A stretch of DNA of 64,000 nucleotides from Fictibacillus terranigra (GTDB taxonomy: Bacteria > Bacillota > Bacilli > Bacillales > Fictibacillaceae): the NCBI RefSeq assembly GCF_030412265.1, contig NZ_JAUHLN010000001.1, forward strand, positions 806,001 to 870,000, written 5' to 3'. The notes under the pieces were generated by a model, which saw only the letters and a list, made by a program, of their open reading frames with translations, made no database searches and was not told where the DNA came from. Shown here one piece after another: positions 25,691 through 34,119 of this stretch (within the stretch, counting starts at the first letter, position 1; each line of letters starts with the position of its first letter). The position numbers and the translations under genes are program-made.

Positions 25691-27178
25691 TCAAAGTTTA
25701 GAAGAAACAGTTAAATGTCTATCAGATTTGGGGTTCTTCTTTCTTTCCTCAATACCATTCATGTTTCTTTTTTCGCGGATCCACTTGGTCAAAAAGGAGA
25801 TTCCAAGCAGGATGCTGACGGTAATGCCGGATACCGTAACGAACAACGCGATGTATTCAAAGAAACCAAACTTCTGAAAGGCTTTCCATTTAATAGGGCC
25901 TTTTAATTCTTCGATCACTTGGTTCATTCCATAGATTCCTGTTATCACAGTATAGATGGTTAGAATGGATATGAGATAGTTATTCCTTTTGGACGATTTT
26001 TCGCCCTGGTATTGATAGAGAGTGGACAGCGTCTGTTTGACATCTTCATATAAATCTTGGTTTTTAAAGGTCTTTTTCAGCAGGATGAAGATTTCCCGCC
26101 CCTGGCTTTGCGTCGCAAGCTCCAAAAAGAAGTATTTGGCTGAGAACATCGTGATCTCACCGATCAGTTTTTGTGTTTTCTTGTTGTCCCGTTCGAGATG
26201 AACATGGGCATATTCATTGGATAGTTGAAGAAGTACAATTTTATGGAAAAGATTTAACAGCAAACCGTAATAATATTCTCCGTACATCTGATCGATGATC
26301 TTTGCGGCCTGTCCATCTTCTTCACTCGTCAAACAGCAAAAAACATGTTCATCTACCAAAAAGTAAGTGTGAGGAGCCCATCTTGTATGGCTGTTCTGCA
26401 AGCAGTATTCATGAATAAAATCCCGGCTGCTCGCGCTCATATGAGGACGGCCCTGTTCATCGACCCCATCCAGCTGGGAGCCCCGAAACAAGTCTGTTTC
26501 TTCAAACTCCGCCCCGCTCTGAAATTGAAAAAGCCCCTGCACATACATCCGTTCATCGATAAAAAAGGGCAGTGATTCAAAATACGCTCCATTGACCTTC
26601 TCGACATTCAAATAAGAAGTAAAGCCGGGAAGCAGGGCACTAAACAGAAAATTCTCCACTTGTTTGTAAGGCTGGCCCTCGTGGGTGATGACCGCTTCAC
26701 GATCCTCGCGTGATCGGTTTTCAAGCACTCTGAAACGTGCAGCAAATTCAATCGCTTCAGAATATGAAACTTGGTTAAGCTCCGTACGAATGGTAATGAA
26801 GCCTAGTTCAAACGGCAGCAAGAACACATCGATGGAATGGATTTTGAATGGTGCCTTTACTTGGCCAGATTGCAGTTCAGCATTTATATCCACACGTTTT
26901 GAATACCTTCGAAATGTAATGGGATCCTCCGTTTTTGGAAATAAAACGTCTGAAGTAAACGGAAGAAAGTAGTGTTTCAGGTTTTTATGAGAGACTTTGT
27001 TCTCACCGCCATAATAAGCATTCTCTTGTGCTTTGTCCTCTAGGTCAAAGAATTGATAGCCAATGCTTTTTAGATAATCCACAAGTCTGTCCAAGCATTC
27101 ATTTTTAAGAGAGAACGGAAAAATAAAATGAAAAAAAGCAGATTTTAATGGAGGATCTTCCTTCTTTAATCGATGCAC
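25691..27178 (-). CDS. Large CorA-like membrane protein with GMN motif
   Basis: A 495-residue protein of no named family that I can give. The first ~405 residues are soluble and mixed alpha/beta (FFHFIFPFSLKNECLDRLV, VDVFLLPFELGFITIR-like strands), then a helical stretch, then two TM helices at the end. TM1 ends in TGIYGMNQ, exactly where CorA/Mrs2 Mg2+ channels carry their GMN filter motif, followed by a ~30-residue loop and TM2 with a basic tail. This topology argues for a distant CorA-type cation channel or transporter. No ribosome site stands out strongly. Monocistronic. Confidence 0.7.
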   Translation of the reverse strand: MHRLKKEDPPLKSAFFHFIFPFSLKNECLDRLVDYLKSIGYQFFDLEDKAQENAYYGGENKVSHKNLKHYFLPFTSDVLFPKTEDPITFRRYSKRVDINAELQSGQVKAPFKIHSIDVFLLPFELGFITIRTELNQVSYSEAIEFAARFRVLENRSREDREAVITHEGQPYKQVENFLFSALLPGFTSYLNVEKVNGAYFESLPFFIDERMYVQGLFQFQSGAEFEETDLFRGSQLDGVDEQGRPHMSASSRDFIHEYCLQNSHTRWAPHTYFLVDEHVFCCLTSEEDGQAAKIIDQMYGEYYYGLLLNLFHKIVLLQLSNEYAHVHLERDNKKTQKLIGEITMFSAKYFFLELATQSQGREIFILLKKTFKNQDLYEDVKQTLSTLYQYQGEKSSKRNNYLISILTIYTVITGIYGMNQVIEELKGPIKWKAFQKFGFFEYIALFVTVSGITVSILLGISFLTKWIREKRNMNGIEERKKNPKSDRHLTVSSKL

Positions 27179-27328
27179 GTATATTCACCTCTTCATTCTT
27201 CTTTCCCCCAACTAACTTAAAACTACACTTCGTAAAAGTTTCCAAGAAAAACATATGAACTTTATGAACAAAATGCTCTTTATGTATATAAACTATAAAT
27301 TCTGAAAACTATTGATATGATAATTTTA

Positions 27329-27342
27329 TGTAAGCGCTAACA
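27329..27342. promoter_or_regulatory. CcpA cre site upstream of tctC
   Basis: TGTAAGCGCTAACA matches the cre consensus, 18 bp before the tctC start and just after a TATGAT/GATAAT -10-like region. Predicts carbon catabolite repression of tctCBA. Confidence 0.85.
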
Positions 27343-27359
27343 AAAAGGGGATGTATGGA

Positions 27360-28376
27360 ATGAAAAGGACATTATTGTGGTCGAAGGTGTTATTGGCAGG
27401 TTCTCTGACTTTGGGCCTCGCAGCATGCAGCAGCGGAGCAAACGGAACAGCAAAATCCGATTATCCGGAAAAAGCCATCACGGTCGTTGCTCCATCCGGT
27501 GCCGGAGGAGGCTGGGATTTAACAGCAAGATCTTTTACTAAGATCTTAGGGGAAACGAAACTGGTGGACCAGACGATGACGGTTGAGAATAAACCGGGTG
27601 GAGGAGGCGCCGTGTTTATGGCCGAGTACGCGTCTCAGGACAAAAAGAATGATTACAAGCTGTTTGTGAATTCTCCTCCTATTCTTGTAAACAACCTTAA
27701 AGAGGAGGGAAACAGCCCTTTCGGATATAAGGACACGACACCTCTTGCACAGCTGACAAAGGACTATGGAGCGGTCGCAGTAAAAGCCGATTCGAAGTAT
27801 AACACTCTAAAAGAAGTATTGGCTGACTTGAAAAAAAATCCTAAATCATTAACGGTCGCTGGAGGTTCAGCTCCTGGCTCGATGGATCATCTGGTCGCTA
27901 TACTGCCGGCATATAAGGCCGGGATCGATCCGAAGGCCATTAAATACGTGGCCTATGATGGCGGTGGAGAAGCAGTAGCCTCTCTTCTTGGAGGTAACAG
28001 TGATGTCATAGCGACGGATGTATCCTCATTAGGCGAATATTTAAAGTCAGGGAAGATTAAGCTTCTTGCCGTGGAGTCTCCTGAGCGCCTATCTGGTGAT
28101 TTTAAAGATGTTCCTACGTTAAAAGAACAGGGAATTGATGCGGAATTTGTGATTTGGAGAGGAGTTTTCGGTCCGAAAGAAATGGCCCCCGATGCGAAGA
28201 AGTATTGGCAGCAGAAGCTTAAAAAACTTTCAGAGAGCAAAGAATGGAAGGCAGAACTTGAACGGAACCGGTGGGAAGCGGACTATAAGGATTCCAAAGA
28301 ATTTACGAGTTTCCTTAAAGAGCAGGAAACTCAAATTACAGATATGCTGAAGTCGCTCGGAATGGAAAAGAAATAA
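27360..28376 (+). CDS. tctC: Tripartite tricarboxylate transporter, substrate-binding lipoprotein TctC
   Basis: Extracytoplasmic receptor that hands a tricarboxylate (citrate-type) to the TctAB membrane complex. About 338 residues. Lipoprotein signal MKRTLLWSKVLLAGSLTLGL with lipobox LAAC; Bug/TctC-fold motifs PEKAITVVAPSGAGGGWDLTAR, VENKPGGGGAVFM, VAGGSAPGSMDH and GDFKDVPTLKEQGI. The ATG at 27360 is chosen over 27351 because the GGGG ribosome site abuts 27351. A leaky terminator hairpin follows, so this gene is expected to be made in excess over tctBA, as usual for binding proteins. Confidence 0.93.
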   Translation: MKRTLLWSKVLLAGSLTLGLAACSSGANGTAKSDYPEKAITVVAPSGAGGGWDLTARSFTKILGETKLVDQTMTVENKPGGGGAVFMAEYASQDKKNDYKLFVNSPPILVNNLKEEGNSPFGYKDTTPLAQLTKDYGAVAVKADSKYNTLKEVLADLKKNPKSLTVAGGSAPGSMDHLVAILPAYKAGIDPKAIKYVAYDGGGEAVASLLGGNSDVIATDVSSLGEYLKSGKIKLLAVESPERLSGDFKDVPTLKEQGIDAEFVIWRGVFGPKEMAPDAKKYWQQKLKKLSESKEWKAELERNRWEADYKDSKEFTSFLKEQETQITDMLKSLGMEKK

Positions 28377-28386
28377 CGCTGCTCTC

Positions 28387-28418
28387 GGAGAAGAGAAGGG
28401 CTCTTCTCCGTTCTTTTT
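28387..28418 (+). terminator. Attenuating terminator between tctC and tctB
   Basis: Perfect 9-bp stem GGAGAAGAG / CTCTTCTCC with loop AAGGG and T-rich tail. Confidence 0.8.
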
Positions 28419-28441
28419 CATCAAAAAACGGAGGTCGAAAC

Positions 28442-28897
28442 ATGAGTAAAACATTTGACCGGTATGCAAGCCTGCTCTTTTTTGTGCTGGGAGCAGCCTT
28501 TATGATCGAAAGCCAGAGGATTTCACACTCTTCATATGGAAGCAATGTGGGGCCGAATGTGTTCCCCTTCTTGCTCGGCCTGATTCTGGGCCTGTTAAGT
28601 ATCAAACTGTTCATCGAAACATTAAAGTATGAAGCTCATAACAAAGGAAAAGAAAAACTCGACTACAAAAGTTTTGTCATCATCCTGGCTGCTTCTGTTC
28701 TCTACGCTTTTCTTCTCGAACCGCTCGGTTATGTCCTTAGCACATTCCTGTTTTTGGCCGTTGGTTTTCAGACGATGGAAAGAGGAAGAATCGTTAAAAC
28801 ACTGATCATCTCTGCCCTTTTCTCTGCCGGTGTTTATATCCTGTTTGCAGAAATTCTAAAGGGCACACTGCCGGGATTGCCGGTTTGGCTTGGATAA
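28442..28897 (+). CDS. tctB: TctB small membrane subunit
   Basis: A 151-residue protein with four TM helices, the small permease subunit of the tripartite tricarboxylate transporter. It opens with FDRYASLLFFVLGAAFMIES, the family's usual first helix, followed by SNVGPNVFPFLLGLILGLLS and two C-terminal helices. GGAGG ribosome site at 28430. Lies between tctC and tctA in the canonical order. Confidence 0.9.
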   Translation: MSKTFDRYASLLFFVLGAAFMIESQRISHSSYGSNVGPNVFPFLLGLILGLLSIKLFIETLKYEAHNKGKEKLDYKSFVIILAASVLYAFLLEPLGYVLSTFLFLAVGFQTMERGRIVKTLIISALFSAGVYILFAEILKGTLPGLPVWLG

Positions 28898-28929
28898 GGC
28901 GGAAAAATTGTTGTTAAGGGGGGACATTC

Positions 28930-30456
28930 ATGAGTGCCATACAATTTCTTACTGAAGGCTTTCAAACCGCTCTTCAGCCTCACAACCTATTATTTGCTTT
29001 CGTCGGTGTGCTGATTGGAACGGCAGTAGGTGTACTGCCAGGCATTGGACCGATGAGTGGAGTAGCATTGCTGATCCCCGTTACCGCCTCGATGACAGGC
29101 GGCATGGATCCTGCCGCAGCGGCTACCAGTTCGATCATATTGCTGGCGGGTGTTTATTATGGAGCCATGTATGGAGGGTCTACGACTTCCATTCTATTAA
29201 ACACACCAGGGGAATCTTCATCGGTCGTGACCACGCTTGATGGGTATCAGATGGCAAAACAGGGGAGGGCAGGCTCTGCACTGGCGATCGCAGCCATCGG
29301 TTCGTTTTTTGCAGGAATCGTTTCATTGGTGGCATTGGCTCTTTTGGCCGAACCACTATCAGAGGTCGCACTGAAATTCGGCCCCGCTGAATATTTTTCT
29401 TTGATGCTTCTCGGCCTGGCAGCGGTGAGCGGACTGGCGGGAAACTCAATGACAAAAGCATGGATGATGACGGTGTTCGGCCTGATGCTGTCGACCATCG
29501 GAATGGATGTGGTGTCAGGCGTTTCCCGTTTTACCTATGACATCGCATCCTTATACGGCGGCCTTGAATTCTTGACCGTTGCAGTCGGGGTGTTCGCTCT
29601 TGGAGAAGTGTTTAAAACCATCCTCCACAAAGAAAACAATGAGGGCGACCTTGCTAAAGTAGGAAGGATCTTTCCTACTAAACAAGACTTTAAGGAAAGC
29701 TCTGGACCTATTGTCCGCGGTTCTTTGCTTGGTTTCTTCGTCGGAGTCCTGCCTGGTGCCGGAGCGACACTCGCTTCTTTCTTCTCTTATATTATGGAGA
29801 AGAAGCTAAGCAAGAATCCCGAAAAATTTGGCAAGGGAGCCATTGCCGGAGTGGCTGCGCCTGAATCAGCGAATAACGGAGCTTCAGGTGGGGCGATGAT
29901 TCCGCTTCTGACTCTTGGAATACCAGGCTCAGGAACAACGGCTATCCTTATGGGCGCGCTGATCATGTATAATATCCAGCCGGGCCCGCTGCTTTTTGAA
30001 GATCATCCAGATGTTGCGTGGGGCCTGATCGCGAGTATGTTCATCGGCAACTTGATGCTGCTCATCCTAAACATGCCGCTCGTTAAGGTTTTCGCGAAGA
30101 TCATTGAAACGCCGGCAAAATATCTCCTCCCATTGATCGTTGCCATTTCAATATTCGGTGTATATGCTGTCCAGGTGAATACGTTCGATCTTTTTTTATT
30201 GATCGGCTGCGGCATTGCCGGCTACTTTCTTGCTTCGAACGATTTCCCTCTGGCACCGCTAGTGCTGGGGCTTGTACTCGGACCGATGATCGAAAACAAT
30301 ATGAGAAGAGCGTTAACGTCGTCAAACGGAGATTTTTTAGTGTTTATTCAAAAACCAGTCTCACTTATTTTTATTGTCATTGCCGTATTATGGATTTTGG
30401 TTCCGGTCCTGCTGAAATTAAGAGGCAAACAAGTTATTATTAATGAAGAGGCTTAG
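28930..30456 (+). CDS. tctA: TctA large membrane subunit
   Basis: A 508-residue permease with about 12 TM helices. Conserved DUF112/TctA motifs: GVLPGIGPMSGVALLIP, MYGGSTTSILLNTPGESSSV, PGAGATLASFFSY and NNGASGGAMIPLLTLGIPGS. It forms the transport pathway with TctB, driven by ion gradient and fed by TctC. AAGGGGGG ribosome site upstream. The downstream two-component genes begin within 75 bp. Confidence 0.93.
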   Translation: MSAIQFLTEGFQTALQPHNLLFAFVGVLIGTAVGVLPGIGPMSGVALLIPVTASMTGGMDPAAAATSSIILLAGVYYGAMYGGSTTSILLNTPGESSSVVTTLDGYQMAKQGRAGSALAIAAIGSFFAGIVSLVALALLAEPLSEVALKFGPAEYFSLMLLGLAAVSGLAGNSMTKAWMMTVFGLMLSTIGMDVVSGVSRFTYDIASLYGGLEFLTVAVGVFALGEVFKTILHKENNEGDLAKVGRIFPTKQDFKESSGPIVRGSLLGFFVGVLPGAGATLASFFSYIMEKKLSKNPEKFGKGAIAGVAAPESANNGASGGAMIPLLTLGIPGSGTTAILMGALIMYNIQPGPLLFEDHPDVAWGLIASMFIGNLMLLILNMPLVKVFAKIIETPAKYLLPLIVAISIFGVYAVQVNTFDLFLLIGCGIAGYFLASNDFPLAPLVLGLVLGPMIENNMRRALTSSNGDFLVFIQKPVSLIFIVIAVLWILVPVLLKLRGKQVIINEEA

Positions 30457-30526
30457 GAGACTTGCTGCGTGCAGCCAGTCTTTTCTTTGCTTTTTCATTG
30501 GAAAAATGAGCGGCTCGAGGTGGCAT

Positions 30527-32113
30527 ATGAGGCTTCAGACGAAATTGATCCTATTTATTTGCTCGCTTCTTTTAATTGTCATCCTTCTCCTGTCCTTACT
30601 CTATCAAAATATGTTTTCAGATACGCTAAAAGAGCAGATGGGCCAAAGAGCACTGAACGTAGCAGAGTCCATTGCGGTCAGCCGGACCGTTGTTGAAGGA
30701 TTCAAGGATAAAGAACCTTCTCGAACCATTCAGCCTTACGTGGAGAAAATCAGAAAAAAAACAGGTGCTCAGTTTATTACGGTTGGAAACAAGAAAGGCA
30801 TCCGCTATTCCCATCCGCTGTCCGACAGAATCGGAAAGAAGATGGTCGGCGGTGATAATGAAAAAGCACTGTCAGGAAAGGAACAAATCTCAGAAGCAAT
30901 CGGCTCTATGGGTCCATCCATACGGGGGAAGGCTCCGATTTTCGATGAACGAGGAGAAGTCATCGGTGTCGTATCTGTCGGTTTTTTACTGACAGGAATT
31001 GAAGAGGTTTCACATCCTTACAAGGTCAAAATTTTTATGATGGGCATGTTCTGCCTTATATTAGGAATCATGGGATCCGTTTTTATTGCAAGAAGAGTCA
31101 AGAAGGCAATCCACGGGCTGGAACCTGCCCAAATCGGCCAGCTGTATCAAGAGAAGGAAACGATACTCGAAGCGATAAAAGAAGGAATTATCGCGATTAA
31201 TCGGGAAGGTCAGATCACATTAGCCAATACTGCGGCTATGTCATTGCTGGATGTAAAAAGCCCGACGGAGATCTGCGGCCGGCACGTGCTTGAAGTTCTT
31301 CCGGAGTCAAAGCTGCTTGAAGTCATCAACAGTGGCGCTCCCCAATTCGACCAGGAATTTGTAATCAACAGTAAGATCGTGGTAACGAATCGCATACCGA
31401 TCTACGATAACCATAGAAAAGTAATCGGGGCCGTTTCCTCCTTCAGAAATAAATCGGAGCTTTACCGGCTCACCCAGGAGCTCTCTCAGGTCAGAAGCTA
31501 TGCCGACTCACTCCGCGCGCAGACCCATGAATATTCAAATAAACTCTACTTGATCTCTGGATTGATCCAGCTCAAATCATATGATGAAGCCTTGGAATTG
31601 ATCGTAAGAGAATCGGATAACCATCAGAATATGATCCGTTTCATGATGAAAAATATTCCAGATCCTGTCATTGCAGGTTTGCTGATCGGTAAATACAACC
31701 GGGCAAATGAACTTAAACTGGAATTTCATATAGACAGGGACAGCCGTTTTATCGATATTCCTGAGCACTTAAGCCGTGAACATATCATAACGGTACTTGG
31801 AAATGTGATTGACAATGCAATGGAATCTGCGCTGGAGAGCGAGCACGATGAAAAAAGAGTAACCGTCTACCTCTCTGATGCCGGCCATCAATTTTTGATA
31901 GAAATTGCGGATACAGGGCCTGAAATCCTGGAAGAAGCAGAGCAGAGAATGTTCGAACGGGGATTTTCGACCAAGAAAGATTCTGGCAGGGGATACGGGC
32001 TGGACCTGGTCAGAAAATCATTGGAGCTGCTCGGAGGAACACTGGGCTATCAAATGATGCAATCGGGTGAGAAGGTCTTTACAATCAGCATTCCAAAAGA
32101 AAGAAGCAAATGA
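30527..32113 (+). CDS. CitA/DcuS-family sensor histidine kinase
   Basis: A 528-residue membrane kinase. TM1 near residues 7-27, an extracytoplasmic PDC sensor with IRYSHPLSDRIGKKMVGGD (the dicarboxylate/citrate sensor signature), TM2 near 165-185, a cytoplasmic PAS, and a DHp with the phospho-acceptor His in RAQTHEYSNKLYLISGLIQL. The ATPase domain has VIDNAMESAL and RGYGLDLV. The frame is open from 30443 inside tctA, but ATG 30527 with AGGTGG 5 nt upstream gives the standard N-terminus. It probably senses the tricarboxylate moved by TctCBA. Confidence 0.92.
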   Translation: MRLQTKLILFICSLLLIVILLLSLLYQNMFSDTLKEQMGQRALNVAESIAVSRTVVEGFKDKEPSRTIQPYVEKIRKKTGAQFITVGNKKGIRYSHPLSDRIGKKMVGGDNEKALSGKEQISEAIGSMGPSIRGKAPIFDERGEVIGVVSVGFLLTGIEEVSHPYKVKIFMMGMFCLILGIMGSVFIARRVKKAIHGLEPAQIGQLYQEKETILEAIKEGIIAINREGQITLANTAAMSLLDVKSPTEICGRHVLEVLPESKLLEVINSGAPQFDQEFVINSKIVVTNRIPIYDNHRKVIGAVSSFRNKSELYRLTQELSQVRSYADSLRAQTHEYSNKLYLISGLIQLKSYDEALELIVRESDNHQNMIRFMMKNIPDPVIAGLLIGKYNRANELKLEFHIDRDSRFIDIPEHLSREHIITVLGNVIDNAMESALESEHDEKRVTVYLSDAGHQFLIEIADTGPEILEEAEQRMFERGFSTKKDSGRGYGLDLVRKSLELLGGTLGYQMMQSGEKVFTISIPKERSK

Positions 32114-32123
32114 GGTGGGTGGC

Positions 32124-32840
32124 TTGCCTGAACATGTATACGATATAGAGACACTGCAGCTATTGATTGTAGAGGATGATATAAGGATTGCGGAAATTAA
32201 CAGGCGGTTTGTTGAGAAGGTTCCGGGATTTGCTGTAGCTGGCATAGCGACAACTAAAACAGATGCACAAGAACAGATCGAGTGTCTGAAGCCAGATCTC
32301 ATCTTGCTGGATATCTACTTTCCGGATATGTCAGGACTGGAACTCCTGAAATGGATCCGTGGAGCTGTTCCCGGAATTGATGTTATCATGGTCACAGCGG
32401 CTAAAGAGATTCATGTGCTGAAACAGGCGATGCATGGAGGAATCTTTGATTATATTATCAAACCGGTCATGTTCGATCGGTTTAAGGAAACTCTGTTAAA
32501 ATATAAAGACTATCGAGACAATGTAAGAAAACTGTCCAATGCCAATGAGTGGATGGATCAGGATCAGATCGACATGTTGATGGGGAAAGAATTTAAAAAG
32601 AAACCCGAGACATTTTTACCAAAAGGAATAGACCATCTTACATTAAAAAAGGTACTTTATGCGATCCAACAACATAAGACAGGCCTAACAGCCGAAGAAG
32701 TCGGAAAAGAGATTGGAGCCAGCAGGACAACGGCGCGTCGTTATCTGGAATATCTGGTGTCCGCATTTGAAATTGATGCTGATCTTTCCTATGGCTCGGT
32801 CGGCAGGCCGGAACGGATCTATCGCTATATCAAAAGCTAA
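32124..32840 (+). CDS. CitB/DcuR-family response regulator
   Basis: A 238-residue regulator: receiver domain with acidic pair in LLIVEDDIRI, phospho-Asp in ILLDIYFPDMSG, switch Thr in MVTAAKE and Lys in IIKPVMFDRF; then a linker and a C-terminal HTH (GLTAEEVGKEIGASRTTARRYLEYLV). TTG at 32124 is chosen: GAGGTGG lies 5 nt upstream and overlaps the kinase stop. The target is most likely the tctC promoter. No obvious operator was identified. Confidence 0.9.
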   Translation: MPEHVYDIETLQLLIVEDDIRIAEINRRFVEKVPGFAVAGIATTKTDAQEQIECLKPDLILLDIYFPDMSGLELLKWIRGAVPGIDVIMVTAAKEIHVLKQAMHGGIFDYIIKPVMFDRFKETLLKYKDYRDNVRKLSNANEWMDQDQIDMLMGKEFKKKPETFLPKGIDHLTLKKVLYAIQQHKTGLTAEEVGKEIGASRTTARRYLEYLVSAFEIDADLSYGSVGRPERIYRYIKS

Positions 32841-32879
32841 GACGTTCTGTCAGCGGCAGCAGGAAAGGGTGCTAGACTG

Positions 32880-33953
32880 ATGAAAGACAATAAAATTTTT
32901 AAGGTAGCAGAAACCGCATGCATAGGGTCTTTTGGAGCCCTGCTGTTTATGCTCATACATATGCCATTGCCATGGCTGTTAGGTTCGCTCACTGCGGTCG
33001 TGGTATGGAGAAAGCTTACCAAAAGGCCGTTGTACTGGCCGACCGGATTCAGGCATACTGCGATTATTTTTCTGGGAGCCATGCTTGGAACTTCTTTCAC
33101 GGCCGGAACCGTAAAGGAAATGGCCCTTCAGTTTCCTTTTATGGCTTCAACAACGATGATTACCGTTCTATTTTGCCTCGCCCTGGCCTTCTATACGGTA
33201 AAACACATTCGAATGGATTTGGCGAGCAGTATCTTTGGGAGTGTTCCGGGCGGTATGTCACAGGTCGTGGTGATGAGCGAAGAGACGAAGGAGGTCGATA
33301 CAACGACCGTCGTCCTCATGCAGACGATCCGTTCATTATCTGTCATCTTTTTCGTCCCTTTTTTAACGATTCACGGAATTGGCGGTGAGGTTCGGCCATC
33401 TGCCGCTCCCGAGGTGAATGCTGCTGACTCTGGGACATGGATGCAGTATGCGGTTTTTGCAGCCATCGCCTTATCTGCCGCCTGGGGAGGAAAGAGAATT
33501 CGGCTTCCTGCAGGTTTTCTGACAGGCCCCTTGATCGCTGTTGCATTATCCGTTTCGTTAGGATTGCATGCTCCTCATGTTCCGTCCTATTTGATCGTCA
33601 TCGCCCAAGTTTTTCTCGGAATTCACATTGGCCGCCAGTTCAATCCTCAACTGGAGGGCGATATGAAGAAGCTGAGCATTTACACGGTAGTAAACAGTCT
33701 TCTGCTCGTCCTGTTTTCTTTATTGCTTGCTTACTTGCTTAGTAGATGGACGCCGATGGATTTCACGACGGCGTTTTTGAGCGCGGCACCGGGCGGGATC
33801 GCAGAGATGGGTGTGACGGCTTCTGCTGTACATGCGAACCTTTCCATGGTTACGGGTTATCAGCTGTTTCGGATCTTCTTTATCATGTTTGCTGTTCTGC
33901 CCCTTGCTCAATGGTGGGTGAGAAAACGGAAAAAGTTAACGAAATCAGCATAA
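32880..33953 (+). CDS. AbrB-family (AimA/duplicated) membrane protein
   Basis: A 357-residue polytopic protein of the family annotated AbrB or 'ammonia monooxygenase', unrelated to the AbrB DNA-binding regulator. It has two internal halves, each with a SxxPGG motif: FGSVPGGMSQVVVMSEE and LSAAPGGIAEMGVTASAV. About ten TM helices, basic end. Function is unproven; it is often next to TTT transporters. It lies 39 bp after the response regulator and ends the operon at a strong terminator. Confidence 0.85.
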   Translation: MKDNKIFKVAETACIGSFGALLFMLIHMPLPWLLGSLTAVVVWRKLTKRPLYWPTGFRHTAIIFLGAMLGTSFTAGTVKEMALQFPFMASTTMITVLFCLALAFYTVKHIRMDLASSIFGSVPGGMSQVVVMSEETKEVDTTTVVLMQTIRSLSVIFFVPFLTIHGIGGEVRPSAAPEVNAADSGTWMQYAVFAAIALSAAWGGKRIRLPAGFLTGPLIAVALSVSLGLHAPHVPSYLIVIAQVFLGIHIGRQFNPQLEGDMKKLSIYTVVNSLLLVLFSLLLAYLLSRWTPMDFTTAFLSAAPGGIAEMGVTASAVHANLSMVTGYQLFRIFFIMFAVLPLAQWWVRKRKKLTKSA

Positions 33954-33995
33954 AAAAGCTTGAAGAACCAGTTGATGGTCTTCAAGCTTTTTTGT
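33954..33995 (+). terminator. Terminator of the tct/TCS operon
   Basis: A 14-15-bp stem (AAGCTTGAAGAACCA / TGGTCTTCAAGCTT, one mismatch) with A-run before and T-run after. Confidence 0.92.
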
Positions 33996-34020
33996 TATTT
34001 TTTGGAATCGTAAAATTGAA

Positions 34021-34073
34021 TTTGGCTCAATTATTCGGATTTAGGCTCAATTATGGCAGTATTAGGCTCAATT
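34021..34073 (+). repeat. Three short direct repeats, 20-21 bp apart
   Basis: TTGGCTCAATTAT (34022), TTAGGCTCAATTAT (34041) and TTAGGCTCAATT (34062) recur in a gene-free gap between convergent genes. Confidence 0.85.
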
Positions 34074-34119
34074 CCACCCTCCCTTCGCTGTTTCAACCTC
34101 CCTCCGCATTTCTAATTCA

